Assembly: GCF_900105315.1 (NCBI RefSeq)
Contig: NZ_LT629766.1
Coordinates: 1,116,001 to 1,180,000 of the forward strand
Length of the DNA: 64,000 bases
Direction of reading: 5' to 3'
DNA from: Brevibacterium siliguriense
GTDB lineage: Bacteria > Actinomycetota > Actinomycetes > Actinomycetales > Brevibacteriaceae
The notes under the pieces were generated by a model. It was not told the origin of the DNA and ran no database searches. It was given only the letters and a program-made list of their open reading frames with translations. The position numbers were made by a program, and so were the translations under genes. How positions within the stretch are numbered: the first letter of the stretch is position 1; the number at the start of each line of letters is the position of its first letter. This document shows, piece by piece, positions 1-8,489 of the stretch.

Positions 1-29
1 AGGCACACCGTGGCAATCGAGGTTCTCAT
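1..29 (-). CDS. qsuB: 3-dehydroshikimate dehydratase, N-terminus only
   Basis: Only the first ten codons are in the window. They read MRTSIATVCL, which from memory matches the start of actinobacterial QsuB-type 3-dehydroshikimate dehydratases, enzymes that convert 3-dehydroshikimate to protocatechuate. The ATG overlaps the stop of the adjacent carrier gene as ATGA, so the two are probably translationally coupled. The quinate/shikimate genes beside it support the call, but ten residues cannot prove it. Confidence 0.6.
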
Positions 30-1363
30 CGTGACCTTTCCTCGTGGACGATATCGATCTCTTCCAGGCTCAGTCCCCTCGTCTCCTTCGCCGTCATCGC
101 GACAAGGCCGACGATGATGCAGACGCCCGCGGTGACGGCAGCGACCGAGACCCAGTTCTCTCCTCCGGCACCGGCGACAGCGGAGGCGAGCACCGGAGCC
201 AGGCCCCCGGACACCGCGAATCCGACCTGAGTTCCCAGGGCCAGCCCTGTCACTCGTGCCGTTGTCGGGAACATCTCGGCGTAGTACGAGGGCCAGACGG
301 AATTGGCCAGCGAATACGCGCAGCCGGACATGATGGCACCGAAGAGGAAGATGAGCGGCCAGTTTCCGGCCGAGACTGCACCCAGGTACGGGAACATCAT
401 CAGCCCCGCACCGACGGCGCCGGTGATGAAGACCGGCTTCCGGCCGAATCGGTCGGAGAGCAGGGCGGCCGCCGGGATCGCGAACAGGGCGACACCATTG
501 GCAACGACCGAGACGAGCAGCATGGTCGATCGTTCGAGGCCGACGATCGACGTGGCGAACGACAGCGACCAGACGGTGAAGACCATGTTCACGGTGTTGA
601 CCATGGCGCACGCGGCCACGCGGACGACCGCGGCCTTGTGCCACCGGAAGACCTGCATGAGCGGAGGCTTGTCGGCACGTGCTTCCTTGAATGCCGGCGG
701 TTCTTCGAGCCCGCGACGGATGAGCCAGGCGGTGAGCACGACGAGCGCCGATAGCCAGAAGGGCACGCGCCAACCCCAGCTGAACAGTGCCTCGTCGGGC
801 AGGAATGCAGTGAAGGGGATGAACACGGCAGTGGCCAAAAGGGTGCCGAACTGCGTGCCGTGCAGGGTCCAGCTCGTCGTCCATGACCGCTTCTCCTCGG
901 CAGAATGCTCGAGGGAGACGGAGATCGCGCTCGCCTGTTCGCCCGAAGCCGACAGGCCCTGGATGATGCGACAGAGCACGAGCAGGATCGGAGCCAGAAT
1001 TCCGACCTGGTCGTAGGTCGGCAGGCACCCGACGGCGAAGGTAGACACACCCATCATGAACAGAGTGAGCATGAGGACGAACTTGCGTCCGAATCGGTCA
1101 CCGAGCGGCCCCATGATGAGCGCACCCAGAGGGCGCACGACGTAGGCGACACCGACGGTGCCCATGGCCAGCAGAATAGCGATTCCCGGTGCGGTGGTCT
1201 CGGGGAAGAACAGAGTGTTGAGCACCAGTGCCGCCGCGGTTCCGTAGACCGCGAAGTCGTAGTACTCCAGCGCGGAGCCCGTCCAACTCGACAGTGCCGC
1301 GCGCAGCGGTGTCTTCTTCGTGGGGCGAGCTTCCTCGATCGCGTTGCTCATGCTTCCTCGCAT
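26..1363 (-). CDS. MFS metabolite:H+ symporter, probable shikimate/quinate carrier
   Basis: A 445-residue, 12-helix major facilitator of the metabolite:H+ symporter group (ShiA/KgtP/ProP-like). Seen: the YYDFAVYG motif near residues 34-41 in helix 1, the loop 2-3 signature GPLGDRFGRK (85-94), and its duplicate SDRFGRKPV in the second half. It lies between a QsuB start and, divergently, IclR-aroQ-qsuD genes, so shikimate, quinate or dehydroshikimate is the likely substrate (inference). A second possible start at 1351 (MSNAIEE) has a GAGGAAG ribosome site just before it and may be the true one. It would be cotranscribed with qsuB through an ATGA overlap. Confidence 0.85.
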   Translation of the reverse strand: MRGSMSNAIEEARPTKKTPLRAALSSWTGSALEYYDFAVYGTAAALVLNTLFFPETTAPGIAILLAMGTVGVAYVVRPLGALIMGPLGDRFGRKFVLMLTLFMMGVSTFAVGCLPTYDQVGILAPILLVLCRIIQGLSASGEQASAISVSLEHSAEEKRSWTTSWTLHGTQFGTLLATAVFIPFTAFLPDEALFSWGWRVPFWLSALVVLTAWLIRRGLEEPPAFKEARADKPPLMQVFRWHKAAVVRVAACAMVNTVNMVFTVWSLSFATSIVGLERSTMLLVSVVANGVALFAIPAAALLSDRFGRKPVFITGAVGAGLMMFPYLGAVSAGNWPLIFLFGAIMSGCAYSLANSVWPSYYAEMFPTTARVTGLALGTQVGFAVSGGLAPVLASAVAGAGGENWVSVAAVTAGVCIIVGLVAMTAKETRGLSLEEIDIVHEERSR

Positions 1364-1427
1364 TTCTCATTTTCAGGGACAAGGCGGCGGCCTCAGTGCT
1401 GTCCAGCGTTCATCAGACCGATCCAGT

Positions 1428-1446
1428 ATTGCCATAGTGTGGCAAT
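1428..1446. promoter_or_regulatory. Inverted repeat in divergent promoter region (site 1)
   Basis: A perfect 7-bp dyad, ATTGCCA-tagtg-TGGCAAT, in the spacer between the MFS gene and the IclR gene. It has the same 7-5-7 geometry as the dyad at 1454-1472. It is a candidate IclR or promoter-control site for both divergent units; regulator assignment is inference. Confidence 0.5.
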
Positions 1447-1453
1447 AGTTGTT

Positions 1454-1472
1454 ACACTGTGGTTTACAGTGT
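1454..1472. promoter_or_regulatory. Inverted repeat in divergent promoter region (site 2)
   Basis: A perfect dyad, ACACTGT-ggttt-ACAGTGT, 26 bp (start to start) from the dyad at 1428. Both lie in an AT-rich stretch standing out from the G+C-rich surroundings, as expected for a divergent promoter with paired operators. Confidence 0.5.
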
Positions 1473-1592
1473 GATTGAGATGACATAGCCTGTCAATGTG
1501 CAACAGGGGAATTCCGTCTTCCGGGTACACGCCCGTTCCGCAGGTACGTCCCAACACCACCGAACTGCCACAGCAACGCAAGGAGGCGAAGC

Positions 1593-2342
1593 ATGCCGCC
1601 CAAGGGCTCGAACTCGGTGACGAAGACCTTCGAGATGCTCGAACTCCTCGGCGAATCACCCGAGGGGATCAGCGCCGCTCAGGCCGCCGAGGCGACCGGC
1701 TACCCCTTCTCGACCGCCTATCGCCTCCTCGGCGGGCTCGTCGAATCCGGGTATGCCGGCTTCGATGCGCGCACAAAGATCTACACCCTCGGGATGGAGG
1801 TTTTCCGCCTTGCCCAGAAGGTCGCGCACCGGCAGGGACTGTCCGGAGCGACGAAGGATCTGCTGCAGGAACTGACGAAGTCCACCGGCGAATCGAGCAT
1901 CCTCGCCGTCCGTCGCGGCAATGCCGCACTGACCGTGCTCACCGTCGACGGCCCGCAGTTCCGCACGACCACCGACCCCGGGGACGAATCACCGCTGCAC
2001 ACCTCGGCGATCGGCCAGGCTCTGCTCGCTTATGATCCGCGCGTCGACACCACAATCGGCGCCCTCGACTTCGTCGCTCGCACCCCGAACTCGATCACCG
2101 ACCCTGCGCAGATGCGCACACGTCTCGAACAGATCCGCACCGACGGATGGGCAGGACAGTCCGAAGAGAACGACATCGGCATGAACGCCCTGGCCGTGCC
2201 CGTCTTCGATCTCGACGGCACCCTGCTGGCCTCGCTCGCGCTCGCTGCACCGGTCTTCCGCCGCAGCCTCGACGAGCTCATCGAATTCGTCCCCCGGCTG
2301 AACGAGACTGCGGCCTTGATCGCCGCCCGATTCCCGAGGTGA
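1593..2342 (+). CDS. IclR-family transcriptional regulator
   Basis: A 249-residue IclR protein. The N-terminal winged helix-turn-helix spans about residues 8-65 ([20 protein letters not shown] is the recognition region). The C-terminal effector domain covers about 80-245 and ends in the usual alternating hydrophobic segment. A strong AAGGAGG ribosome site precedes the ATG. It begins the operon with aroQ and the shikimate dehydrogenase gene, and two dyads lie upstream. It probably senses quinate, shikimate or protocatechuate and controls both divergent units. In Corynebacterium the analogous cluster uses a LysR protein, so the regulator type here differs. Confidence 0.88.
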   Translation: MPPKGSNSVTKTFEMLELLGESPEGISAAQAAEATGYPFSTAYRLLGGLVESGYAGFDARTKIYTLGMEVFRLAQKVAHRQGLSGATKDLLQELTKSTGESSILAVRRGNAALTVLTVDGPQFRTTTDPGDESPLHTSAIGQALLAYDPRVDTTIGALDFVARTPNSITDPAQMRTRLEQIRTDGWAGQSEENDIGMNALAVPVFDLDGTLLASLALAAPVFRRSLDELIEFVPRLNETAALIAARFPR

Positions 2343-2344
2343 CA

Positions 2345-2797
2345 ATGCCCGAGATCCTTGTCCTCAACGGACCCAACCTCAACCTCCTCGGGGAACGCGA
2401 ACCGGAGATCTACGGCCGCACCACCTTGACTGATATCGAGGCCCTGTGCGCCGATGCCGCCGCCGAGGCGGGGCTGGGTGTCCGCTGCATCCAGAGCAAC
2501 CACGAGGGCGGACTCATCGACGCCGTCCACGACGCCCGACACTCCACGGTCGGCGCGATCATCAACGCCGGAGCGTACACGCACACCTCCCTGGCACTGC
2601 ACGATGCGCTGAAATCCTATGACCACCCGATCATCGAGGTGCACCTGAGCAACCCGCATGCTCGGGAGGCCGTGCGCCACCACTCCTATCTCTCACCCGT
2701 GGCCGCGGCCGTCATCGCCGGAGCCGGTGCAAGAGGCTACGTCCACGCGGTCGAGATCCTCATCGACCACCTCAACAACGCGAAAGCGAGACTATGA
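2345..2797 (+). CDS. aroQ: Type II 3-dehydroquinate dehydratase
   Basis: A 150-residue protein of normal length for the dodecameric type II enzyme, which interconverts 3-dehydroquinate and 3-dehydroshikimate. Seen: NGPNLNLLG at residues 8-16, the catalytic Arg18 and Tyr23 in [18 protein letters not shown], and the EVHLSN loop with the second active-site histidine region. It begins two bases after the regulator stop and overlaps the next gene by ATGA. The catabolic neighbours suggest a role in quinate/shikimate breakdown (QsuC-like) rather than the main biosynthetic pathway. Confidence 0.93.
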   Translation: MPEILVLNGPNLNLLGEREPEIYGRTTLTDIEALCADAAAEAGLGVRCIQSNHEGGLIDAVHDARHSTVGAIINAGAYTHTSLALHDALKSYDHPIIEVHLSNPHAREAVRHHSYLSPVAAAVIAGAGARGYVHAVEILIDHLNNAKARL

Positions 2798-3654
2798 CCT
2801 CATCCCTCCTCCTCGGCCTCATCGGCGACGGCATCTCCGCCTCCCGCACCCCGCGGATGCACGAGAACGAAGGTGCTGCGCACTCCATCCCCACCATCTA
2901 CCGCACCATCGACATCGCCGAACCTCACCTCGCCGAGGTGGGGCTCGAGGAGCTGCTCACCGGAGCGGTCCGGCTCGGCTTCGACGGACTCAACATCACC
3001 CACCCGTTCAAGCAGCAGGTCATCGGCCTCCTCGATGAGGTCGATCCCGTGGCCGCGCGCATCAATTCGGTCAACACCGTCGTCATCGACAGCACCGGGC
3101 GGACGACGGGACACAACACGGATGTCACCGGCTTCGCCGCCGGGTTCCTTGCCGGACTGGACGGCGCCGCCACCGAGGCGGTCGTGCAGATCGGTGCGGG
3201 CGGAGCCGGCCGCGCGGTCGGGTTCGCCCTCGCCGAACTCGGTGTCGGAGACCTCATCATCGCCGACACCGATGTCCAGCGTGCCGAAGGACTTGCCGCG
3301 GACATCGGTGAAGCGGCGTCGACCGGAACTCGAGCGCGAGCGATCGGGCTCGATGAGCTGGAAGGGGCGGCCGCCTCGGCGCAGGGGATCGTCAACGCCA
3401 CCCCGGTGGGGATGAAGGCGTATCCGGGAACACCGGTCGAGACCTCGGTATTCGGACCGGACACCTGGGTGGCCGAGGTCGTGTACTTCCCGCTCGAAAC
3501 ACAGCTGCTCGCAGAAGCCCGGGCCAAGGGATGCCGCACGCTCGACGGATCAGGAATGGCGGTCAATCAGGCCATCGACGCGTTCGAACTCTTCAGCGGA
3601 CAGAAGGCCGACCCGCAGCGCATGCGCGAGACGTTCCTGTCCTTCGGCGACTGA
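2794..3654 (+). CDS. Quinate/shikimate dehydrogenase (QsuD-like)
   Basis: A 286-residue AroE-family enzyme. Substrate-site residues Ser17 and Thr19 (SRTP), Lys73 (THPFKQQ), Asn94 and Asp110 (HNTDVTGF) are present. The Rossmann loop GAGGAGR is at 134-140, followed by a strand ending IADTD; the acidic residue suggests NAD rather than NADP. In QsuD-type enzymes this architecture oxidises quinate and shikimate. It overlaps aroQ by ATGA and ends the operon. A biosynthetic shikimate dehydrogenase is the alternative, but the SRTP motif in place of SLSP and the context favour the catabolic type. Confidence 0.87.
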   Translation: MTSSLLLGLIGDGISASRTPRMHENEGAAHSIPTIYRTIDIAEPHLAEVGLEELLTGAVRLGFDGLNITHPFKQQVIGLLDEVDPVAARINSVNTVVIDSTGRTTGHNTDVTGFAAGFLAGLDGAATEAVVQIGAGGAGRAVGFALAELGVGDLIIADTDVQRAEGLAADIGEAASTGTRARAIGLDELEGAAASAQGIVNATPVGMKAYPGTPVETSVFGPDTWVAEVVYFPLETQLLAEARAKGCRTLDGSGMAVNQAIDAFELFSGQKADPQRMRETFLSFGD

Positions 3655-3704
3655 CCCGAAGCGCCTGACGGGATCCGAGCCGGTCATCGGTCGGGCGTGA
3701 ATGC

Positions 3705-4436
3705 TCAGTCCTCGGCGGTGTCGCCTGCGGCTTTCTTCTGCTTGCGGTATTCCTTGAAGAAGCTGATGGCGAAGATGCCGACGATCAGGGCCAGAGTCAA
3801 CCACAGGGCGTACTTGTCGATGACCTCGAGGATGTCGACGGCGGCCTCGCCGAGCTGATAGCCCAGGAAGGTCCAGATGAGGGTGAAGGTGAGGCAGCCG
3901 AGGAGGTCGGCGACGAGGAAGAGCGACAGTCGCATCCGCGTCCACCCGGCGACGAGGTAGACGAGCGTGCCGGGGACGCCCGGGCAGCGCGAGATCAGCG
4001 TCATGAGGAACAGCGCCCAGTTCGGGATCTTCTTCAGTTGGTTGATGCGTTTGAGCTGACGTTCGTTCTGCGCGAAGAGCCGCAGCACACCGTCGCCCCA
4101 GCGGCGCCCGGCCAGCCAGAACGCCCAATCGAGTTTGGCCATGCCGATGAAGCCGGCGACGATGACCAGCCACAGCGGGATCTCACCGACTCGGGCATAG
4201 GCGGCGGCAGCGACGATCGAGGTCTTCGCGCCGTTGATGAATTCTTGGACGACCGGGGCATTGACGAGCATCCACGGTCGCAGCGGCATGAGGGCGAGGT
4301 AGATGAGAGGGACGCCGATGATGATGAACAGGAGCAGCTTGTCGAGGCCTTGGGCCTTGCCCTGCCAGGGTTTGAGGGCCACCCACGGGTTCTCCTTGGG
4401 CTCTGCCGCGTCGCGGTCCGCGCGATCATCGCTCAT
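3705..4436 (-). CDS. DedA/VTT-family membrane protein
   Basis: A 243-residue polytopic protein. Two DedA-like motifs are visible: LDWAFWLAGRRWG near residue 100 and SRCPGVPGTLVYLVAG near residue 150, corresponding to the family's GRxxG and RxxPxxRxxxxxxAG segments. There are about five hydrophobic segments and a charged C-terminal tail. DedA proteins are linked to lipid (undecaprenyl-phosphate or phosphatidylethanolamine) flipping and membrane homeostasis. It is divergent from the Asp-rich protein and two-component operon. The substrate cannot be told from sequence. Confidence 0.8.
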   Translation of the reverse strand: MSDDRADRDAAEPKENPWVALKPWQGKAQGLDKLLLFIIIGVPLIYLALMPLRPWMLVNAPVVQEFINGAKTSIVAAAAYARVGEIPLWLVIVAGFIGMAKLDWAFWLAGRRWGDGVLRLFAQNERQLKRINQLKKIPNWALFLMTLISRCPGVPGTLVYLVAGWTRMRLSLFLVADLLGCLTFTLIWTFLGYQLGEAAVDILEVIDKYALWLTLALIVGIFAISFFKEYRKQKKAAGDTAED

Positions 4437-4565
4437 CGGTGGGCTCCTGCGGGTCGTCGGGGCGGTCGGCGCTTACGGTACCACAGGCGCCCGAACGCCC
4501 GACTTAAGAAGACTCTCATCGCTTCCGGCTCGACTTTGCCGCAGGCCTTGGGCAGTGTGGTCGGT

Positions 4566-4988
4566 ATGGGTGGACGATCGAAGATCCTCGGCTGGGTTGT
4601 GGCCGGTCTCGTCATCATGCTCGCCCTGCTGACCGTGCTCATCGTCCGCAACACCACCCAACCGGAACAGCCGGACCTCAGTCCGGTGGAAGTCACCCCC
4701 GAACCGACGACATCGCCGTCGCAGACGGCCGACCCTGATACCGACAGTTCTGCCGAGGCAGACTCCAGCGGCAGTGCATCCGACGGCAGCACATCAGGGG
4801 GCAGAGACTCCGGAGGTGCGGACTCGAAGGACCCGCAGGAGATCGAGCACTCCTACGAACCCGTGCCCAATCCGCCTCGCGAAGTCCCTGCCGCCGACGA
4901 CGATGGGGACGACGATGATGACGGCGACGACGACGGCGACGACGACGGCGATGATGACGGGGATGACGGGGACGATGATGACGACTGA
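4566..4988 (+). CDS. Membrane-anchored protein with poly-Asp tail
   Basis: A 140-residue protein starting MGGRSKILG. One transmembrane segment (about residues 7-26) is followed by a Pro/Thr/Ser/Glu-rich spacer. The last 30 residues are almost only Asp with Gly interruptions. With a short positive N-terminus, the tail should lie outside the membrane. I recognise no family. Acidic runs of this sort bind divalent cations or cationic peptides in other proteins; that is inference here. Its end overlaps the start of the sensor kinase, so a role in signal input or cation buffering for that kinase is plausible. Confidence 0.75.
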   Translation: MGGRSKILGWVVAGLVIMLALLTVLIVRNTTQPEQPDLSPVEVTPEPTTSPSQTADPDTDSSAEADSSGSASDGSTSGGRDSGGADSKDPQEIEHSYEPVPNPPREVPAADDDGDDDDDGDDDGDDDGDDDGDDGDDDDD

Positions 4989-6477
4989 ACGGCGAGTCGG
5001 GCTGACCGTTCAGAATCGGCTGACCATCGCCGTCGCCGCACTGTCCGTGCTCACGCTCTCCATCGTCGGACTCATCCTCTACACCGTGGAGTCGAACAAC
5101 GTCTCCAGCCGGACCACCGCCTCGATGTCCCAGGAAGTCGACGAGATGCGGACGTTCTCCGAGAACGGGATCGATCCGCAGACGGGCAGACCATTCACCT
5201 CCGTCGATGAGATCCTCAGCAATTTCCTCGGCCAGAACAGGCCGGATGAGGACGAGACGCTCTTCGCCTTCCTCACCGACGGCAGGGTGCTCTACCAGGG
5301 GGAACCGAAGGGTCTCCTCGGCGGCTCGAGCGCATTCGAAAAGGCCGTGGCGGGGGCGGCCGAGAAAGGCGGGGAGATCAGCCTGACCGTCGGTGGCGTC
5401 GAGTACGAAGGCTTCGTCCTGCCCATCACCGGCGCCGAGGCGGGAGCGAGCACGAACACGGACACCCAGGCCGCGCCTACCGATTCGACGCCCCGGACGA
5501 AGGGCGTCACCGAGGTAGCGGGCGGAGTGACCGCGACGAACGGAGTCGGAGCATTCGTCGTCGTCCACAACGCCTCGGCCAGCCATGCCGACCTCGTGCA
5601 GATCATGCAGATCTACGTCGTCGTCGCACTCGCCGCCACTCTGCTCATCGCGGGCCTCTCCTCACTCCTCGCGCGACGGCTGCTGTCACCTGTGACCGAG
5701 CTGAGACGAACCGCGCAGTCGATCTCCGGCGGCGATCTCAGCAGTCGACTGGAGACGAAGGGCCACGACGACATCGCCGAACTCGGGCACACCTTCAATG
5801 ACATGCTCGACCGTCTCGAAGCGGCGTTCGAAGCGCAGCGGCGGTTCCTCGATGACGTCGGGCATGAGCTGCGCACCCCCTTGACCATCCTCGGCGGTCA
5901 TCTCGAGACGATGAACGCAGAAGACGTCGACGATGTCGAGGAGACTCGGACGATGCTGCTCGACGAGACGGACCGGATGGGCCGCCTCGTCGAAGAGCTG
6001 CTCCTGCTTGCCCGCGCCCGACGCCCCGACTTCGTGCGCTTCGCGGAGGTGGACCTCAGCGGGGTCGTGTCCGACTCCCTGGCGAAGGCCAAGGGGCTGG
6101 GGGACCGGGAATGGGGCCTCGATGTCCCTGAATCGCTGAGCTTCCGCGGGGACCGGCAGCGACTGACGCAGGCGCTCCTGCAGCTGGCGGCTAATGCCGT
6201 CGAGCACACCGAGGACGGTCAGGCGATCGTGTTCGGCGCCCGGGATGACGCCGAATCCGTCCACATCTGGGTCCGCGACGACGGTGAAGGGGTGCCCGAC
6301 GAAATCGCCGAGGACATCTTCGACCGATTCTGCCGCGGGTCGACGGACGGGGCCGGATTCGGGCTGGGGCTGTCGATCATCTCCGCCATCGCCGAGGCGC
6401 ACGGAGGTGCGGTCGCCCTCGACCGGACCACCGTCGGTGCACAGTTCCGCATGATCCTGCCGAAAGGACAGAAGTGA
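4978..6477 (+). CDS. Sensor histidine kinase
   Basis: A 499-residue membrane kinase. Transmembrane helix 1 spans about 14-36, an extracytoplasmic sensor region about 37-208, helix 2 about 209-231, and HAMP about 232-285. The HisKA box has phosphoacceptor His near 296 in HELRTPL. The HATPase domain has N box LAANAVEH, G1 box DDGEGVPDE and G2 box GFGLGLSI. The start is within the end of the Asp-rich gene; an ATG three bases earlier is equally possible. It overlaps the response regulator by GTGA. The downstream glycosyltransferase/exporter operon suggests it senses an envelope condition. Confidence 0.9.
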   Translation: MTTERRVGLTVQNRLTIAVAALSVLTLSIVGLILYTVESNNVSSRTTASMSQEVDEMRTFSENGIDPQTGRPFTSVDEILSNFLGQNRPDEDETLFAFLTDGRVLYQGEPKGLLGGSSAFEKAVAGAAEKGGEISLTVGGVEYEGFVLPITGAEAGASTNTDTQAAPTDSTPRTKGVTEVAGGVTATNGVGAFVVVHNASASHADLVQIMQIYVVVALAATLLIAGLSSLLARRLLSPVTELRRTAQSISGGDLSSRLETKGHDDIAELGHTFNDMLDRLEAAFEAQRRFLDDVGHELRTPLTILGGHLETMNAEDVDDVEETRTMLLDETDRMGRLVEELLLLARARRPDFVRFAEVDLSGVVSDSLAKAKGLGDREWGLDVPESLSFRGDRQRLTQALLQLAANAVEHTEDGQAIVFGARDDAESVHIWVRDDGEGVPDEIAEDIFDRFCRGSTDGAGFGLGLSIISAIAEAHGGAVALDRTTVGAQFRMILPKGQK

Positions 6478-7133
6478 AGAGCATTCTCGTGATCGAGGAC
6501 GAACAGCGGATCTCCGCCTTCATCTCGAAGGGGCTGACCGCCGCCGGGTTCAGTCCGCAGACCGCCGCCGACGGCCTCACCGGGCGGGACCTTGCTTTGA
6601 CGGGAGACTTCGCGCTCGTCATCCTCGACATCGGTCTGCCCGGACTCGACGGCTTCTCCGTGCTGAGTCAGCTGCGTGAACGGCGACCGGAACTCCCAGT
6701 GCTCGTGCTCACCGCCCGTGACAACCCGGACGACACGATCTACGCGCTCGAGTCCGGTGCGGTCGACTACATGATCAAACCTTTCCGGTTCGCGGAGCTG
6801 CTGGCTCGGGTCCGCCTTCGGCTCAAGGAGAGCCCACAGGAACAGGCCGTCACGGAGCTCATCCGCAATGAGGTGCGCATCGACCTGCTCAAACGGCAGG
6901 TGTGGGTCAACGACCGACTCGTCGAACTCTCGGCTCGGGAACTGTCCTTGGCCGAGATCCTGCTGCGCAACCGCGGCAACGTCCTCTCACGAGAGCAGCT
7001 GCTCTCTCATGTGTGGGGATTCGACTTCGACCCCGGCTCGAACGTCGTCGACGTCTACATCGGATACCTGCGCAAGAAGCTCGGCTCCGATTTCGTCACC
7101 ACCGTGCGCGGCTTCGGATACCGAGTGGACTGA
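6474..7133 (+). CDS. OmpR/PhoB-family response regulator
   Basis: A 219-residue regulator with a GTG start overlapping the kinase stop. The receiver domain (1-115) has the acidic pair Glu8/Asp9 (IEDE), phosphoacceptor Asp52, Thr80 and Lys102. The C-terminal winged helix (about 125-219) ends in the typical VTTVRGFGYRVD hairpin. It is the cognate partner of the preceding kinase. A direct repeat with 11-bp period at 7157-7175, the format bound by dimers of this family, lies between it and the glycosyltransferase operon, which it probably controls. Confidence 0.93.
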   Translation: MKSILVIEDEQRISAFISKGLTAAGFSPQTAADGLTGRDLALTGDFALVILDIGLPGLDGFSVLSQLRERRPELPVLVLTARDNPDDTIYALESGAVDYMIKPFRFAELLARVRLRLKESPQEQAVTELIRNEVRIDLLKRQVWVNDRLVELSARELSLAEILLRNRGNVLSREQLLSHVWGFDFDPGSNVVDVYIGYLRKKLGSDFVTTVRGFGYRVD

Positions 7134-7156
7134 ACCTAAGATCTTTCTCATCCGCG

Positions 7157-7175
7157 TCTTAATCGCATCTTAATC
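7157..7175 (+). promoter_or_regulatory. Direct repeat TCTTAATC x2, candidate response-regulator site
   Basis: TCTTAATC occurs at 7157-7164 and again at 7168-7175, exactly 11 bp apart (one helical turn). It sits 22 bp before the ATG of the glycosyltransferase operon. OmpR/PhoB regulators bind tandem repeats in this arrangement. A related CTTAAGA lies at 4503-4509, upstream of the Asp-rich gene, which may indicate autoregulation. Confidence 0.55.
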
Positions 7176-7196
7176 ACAGCCGACAAGCTGAGATGT

Positions 7197-8489
7197 ATGA
7201 GAAGACGATTGAGAGTCGCACTGTTCTCCCACGACTCGCTGGGACTGGGCCACATCCGCCGCAATCGGGCTCTGGCATTTGCGCTGGCCCGGGACCTGCC
7301 GGCACTGACCGGCCGAGAGGTCTCCGGTCTGCTCATCGCCAGCAGTCCTGAGGCCACGCGATTCGACCTGCCGGATGGCTGGGACTGGGTGATCCTGCCC
7401 GGAGTCACTCCCGGCCCCGGCGGCTATGTGCCACGGGCGCTCGCCTCCTCGATGCAGGGTCTGCGGGGACTGCGCGCGGCGGCGATCTCGGCGATCCTCG
7501 ACCAGCAGCGACCCGAGCTCTTCATCGTCGACCGACATCCCTTCGGCATCGGCGGCGAACTCGCCGAGGCGATCGACCAGGTCCGCGATCACGGCTGCCG
7601 CACGGTCCTCGGCCTGCGCGAAGTCCTCGATACCCCGTCCGTCATCGATGCCGAATGGGAGAAGGTCGGAGGGCCCGCACGCGTGGCCGATTCCTTCGAC
7701 GAAGTCTGGATCTACGGTGACCCGGATGTCTACGATCCCCGGGCCACCGGCGAAGTGCCCTCGACGCTGGCGGCCAAAGCCGTCGCCACCGGCTACCTGT
7801 CACACAACCGCCCCGACGACGGCGGGATCCCACCAGCCGGCGTTCAGGCGGCAGGGGGAGAATCGGCAGGATTCGAGTCCGAGCGTTTCGTCCTCACCTG
7901 CCTCGGCGGGGGATCCGACGGCGGCAGCCTCGCCTCGATCGCCGTGGAATCCGAACCGCCCGACGGCCACCGCCACCTCATCGTCACCGGTCCCCAGATG
8001 GACACCGAGGAGTTCGATCGACTGCGTGCGCGTGCCGGTGCGGCCACCACCGTCATCCGCCACTGCGACGACATTCCCGGACTCGTCGCCGCCGCCGAGG
8101 CGGTCGTATGCATGGGCGGGTACAACACTCTGGCCGAGCTGATGGCCACTGACACCCCCGCACTCGTCGTCCCCCGCAAGGGGCACCGGGCCGAGCAGCC
8201 CAGGCGGGCATTCGCCCTCGCCGCGGCCGGCGCCGTCGATGCCCACACGATCGAGCGCCTCGACGCCGATGTGCTCAGCGAATGGTTCGTCGACAGTGTC
8301 GGACGTCTCACCGATCGTTCCCATATCGACCTCACGGGACTGGCCACCGTGCCACGCCTGGCCGCCGAACTCATCGCTGACACCTACACCGAACGGCACT
8401 CGACGGTCGCCGACCTCGCCTCCGAACCGGCCGCCGGAACGACCACTAGTTTCCCCACCACACTCGAGGAGACCCGCCATGCTGTCTGA
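7197..8489 (+). CDS. COG4671-type predicted glycosyltransferase
   Basis: A 430-residue protein with a GT-B, MurG-like layout. The N-terminal motif SHDSLGLGHIRRN (about 11-23) is characteristic of the predicted glycosyltransferases of COG4671. The C-terminal half has a nucleotide-sugar binding region, CMGGYNTLAELM, followed by PALVVPRKGHRAEQ. It is the first gene of a five-gene overlapping operon (11-bp overlap with the next gene). Donor and acceptor are unknown. The last 35 residues are low-complexity and probably disordered. Confidence 0.78.
   Translation: MRRRLRVALFSHDSLGLGHIRRNRALAFALARDLPALTGREVSGLLIASSPEATRFDLPDGWDWVILPGVTPGPGGYVPRALASSMQGLRGLRAAAISAILDQQRPELFIVDRHPFGIGGELAEAIDQVRDHGCRTVLGLREVLDTPSVIDAEWEKVGGPARVADSFDEVWIYGDPDVYDPRATGEVPSTLAAKAVATGYLSHNRPDDGGIPPAGVQAAGGESAGFESERFVLTCLGGGSDGGSLASIAVESEPPDGHRHLIVTGPQMDTEEFDRLRARAGAATTVIRHCDDIPGLVAAAEAVVCMGGYNTLAELMATDTPALVVPRKGHRAEQPRRAFALAAAGAVDAHTIERLDADVLSEWFVDSVGRLTDRSHIDLTGLATVPRLAAELIADTYTERHSTVADLASEPAAGTTTSFPTTLEETRHAV

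Noticed and set aside
4900-4988. Non-coding GAC/GAT microsatellite
   Set aside because: The run is in frame with a membrane protein and ends at its stop codon, so a poly-Asp tail is the better explanation; slippage is noted separately.
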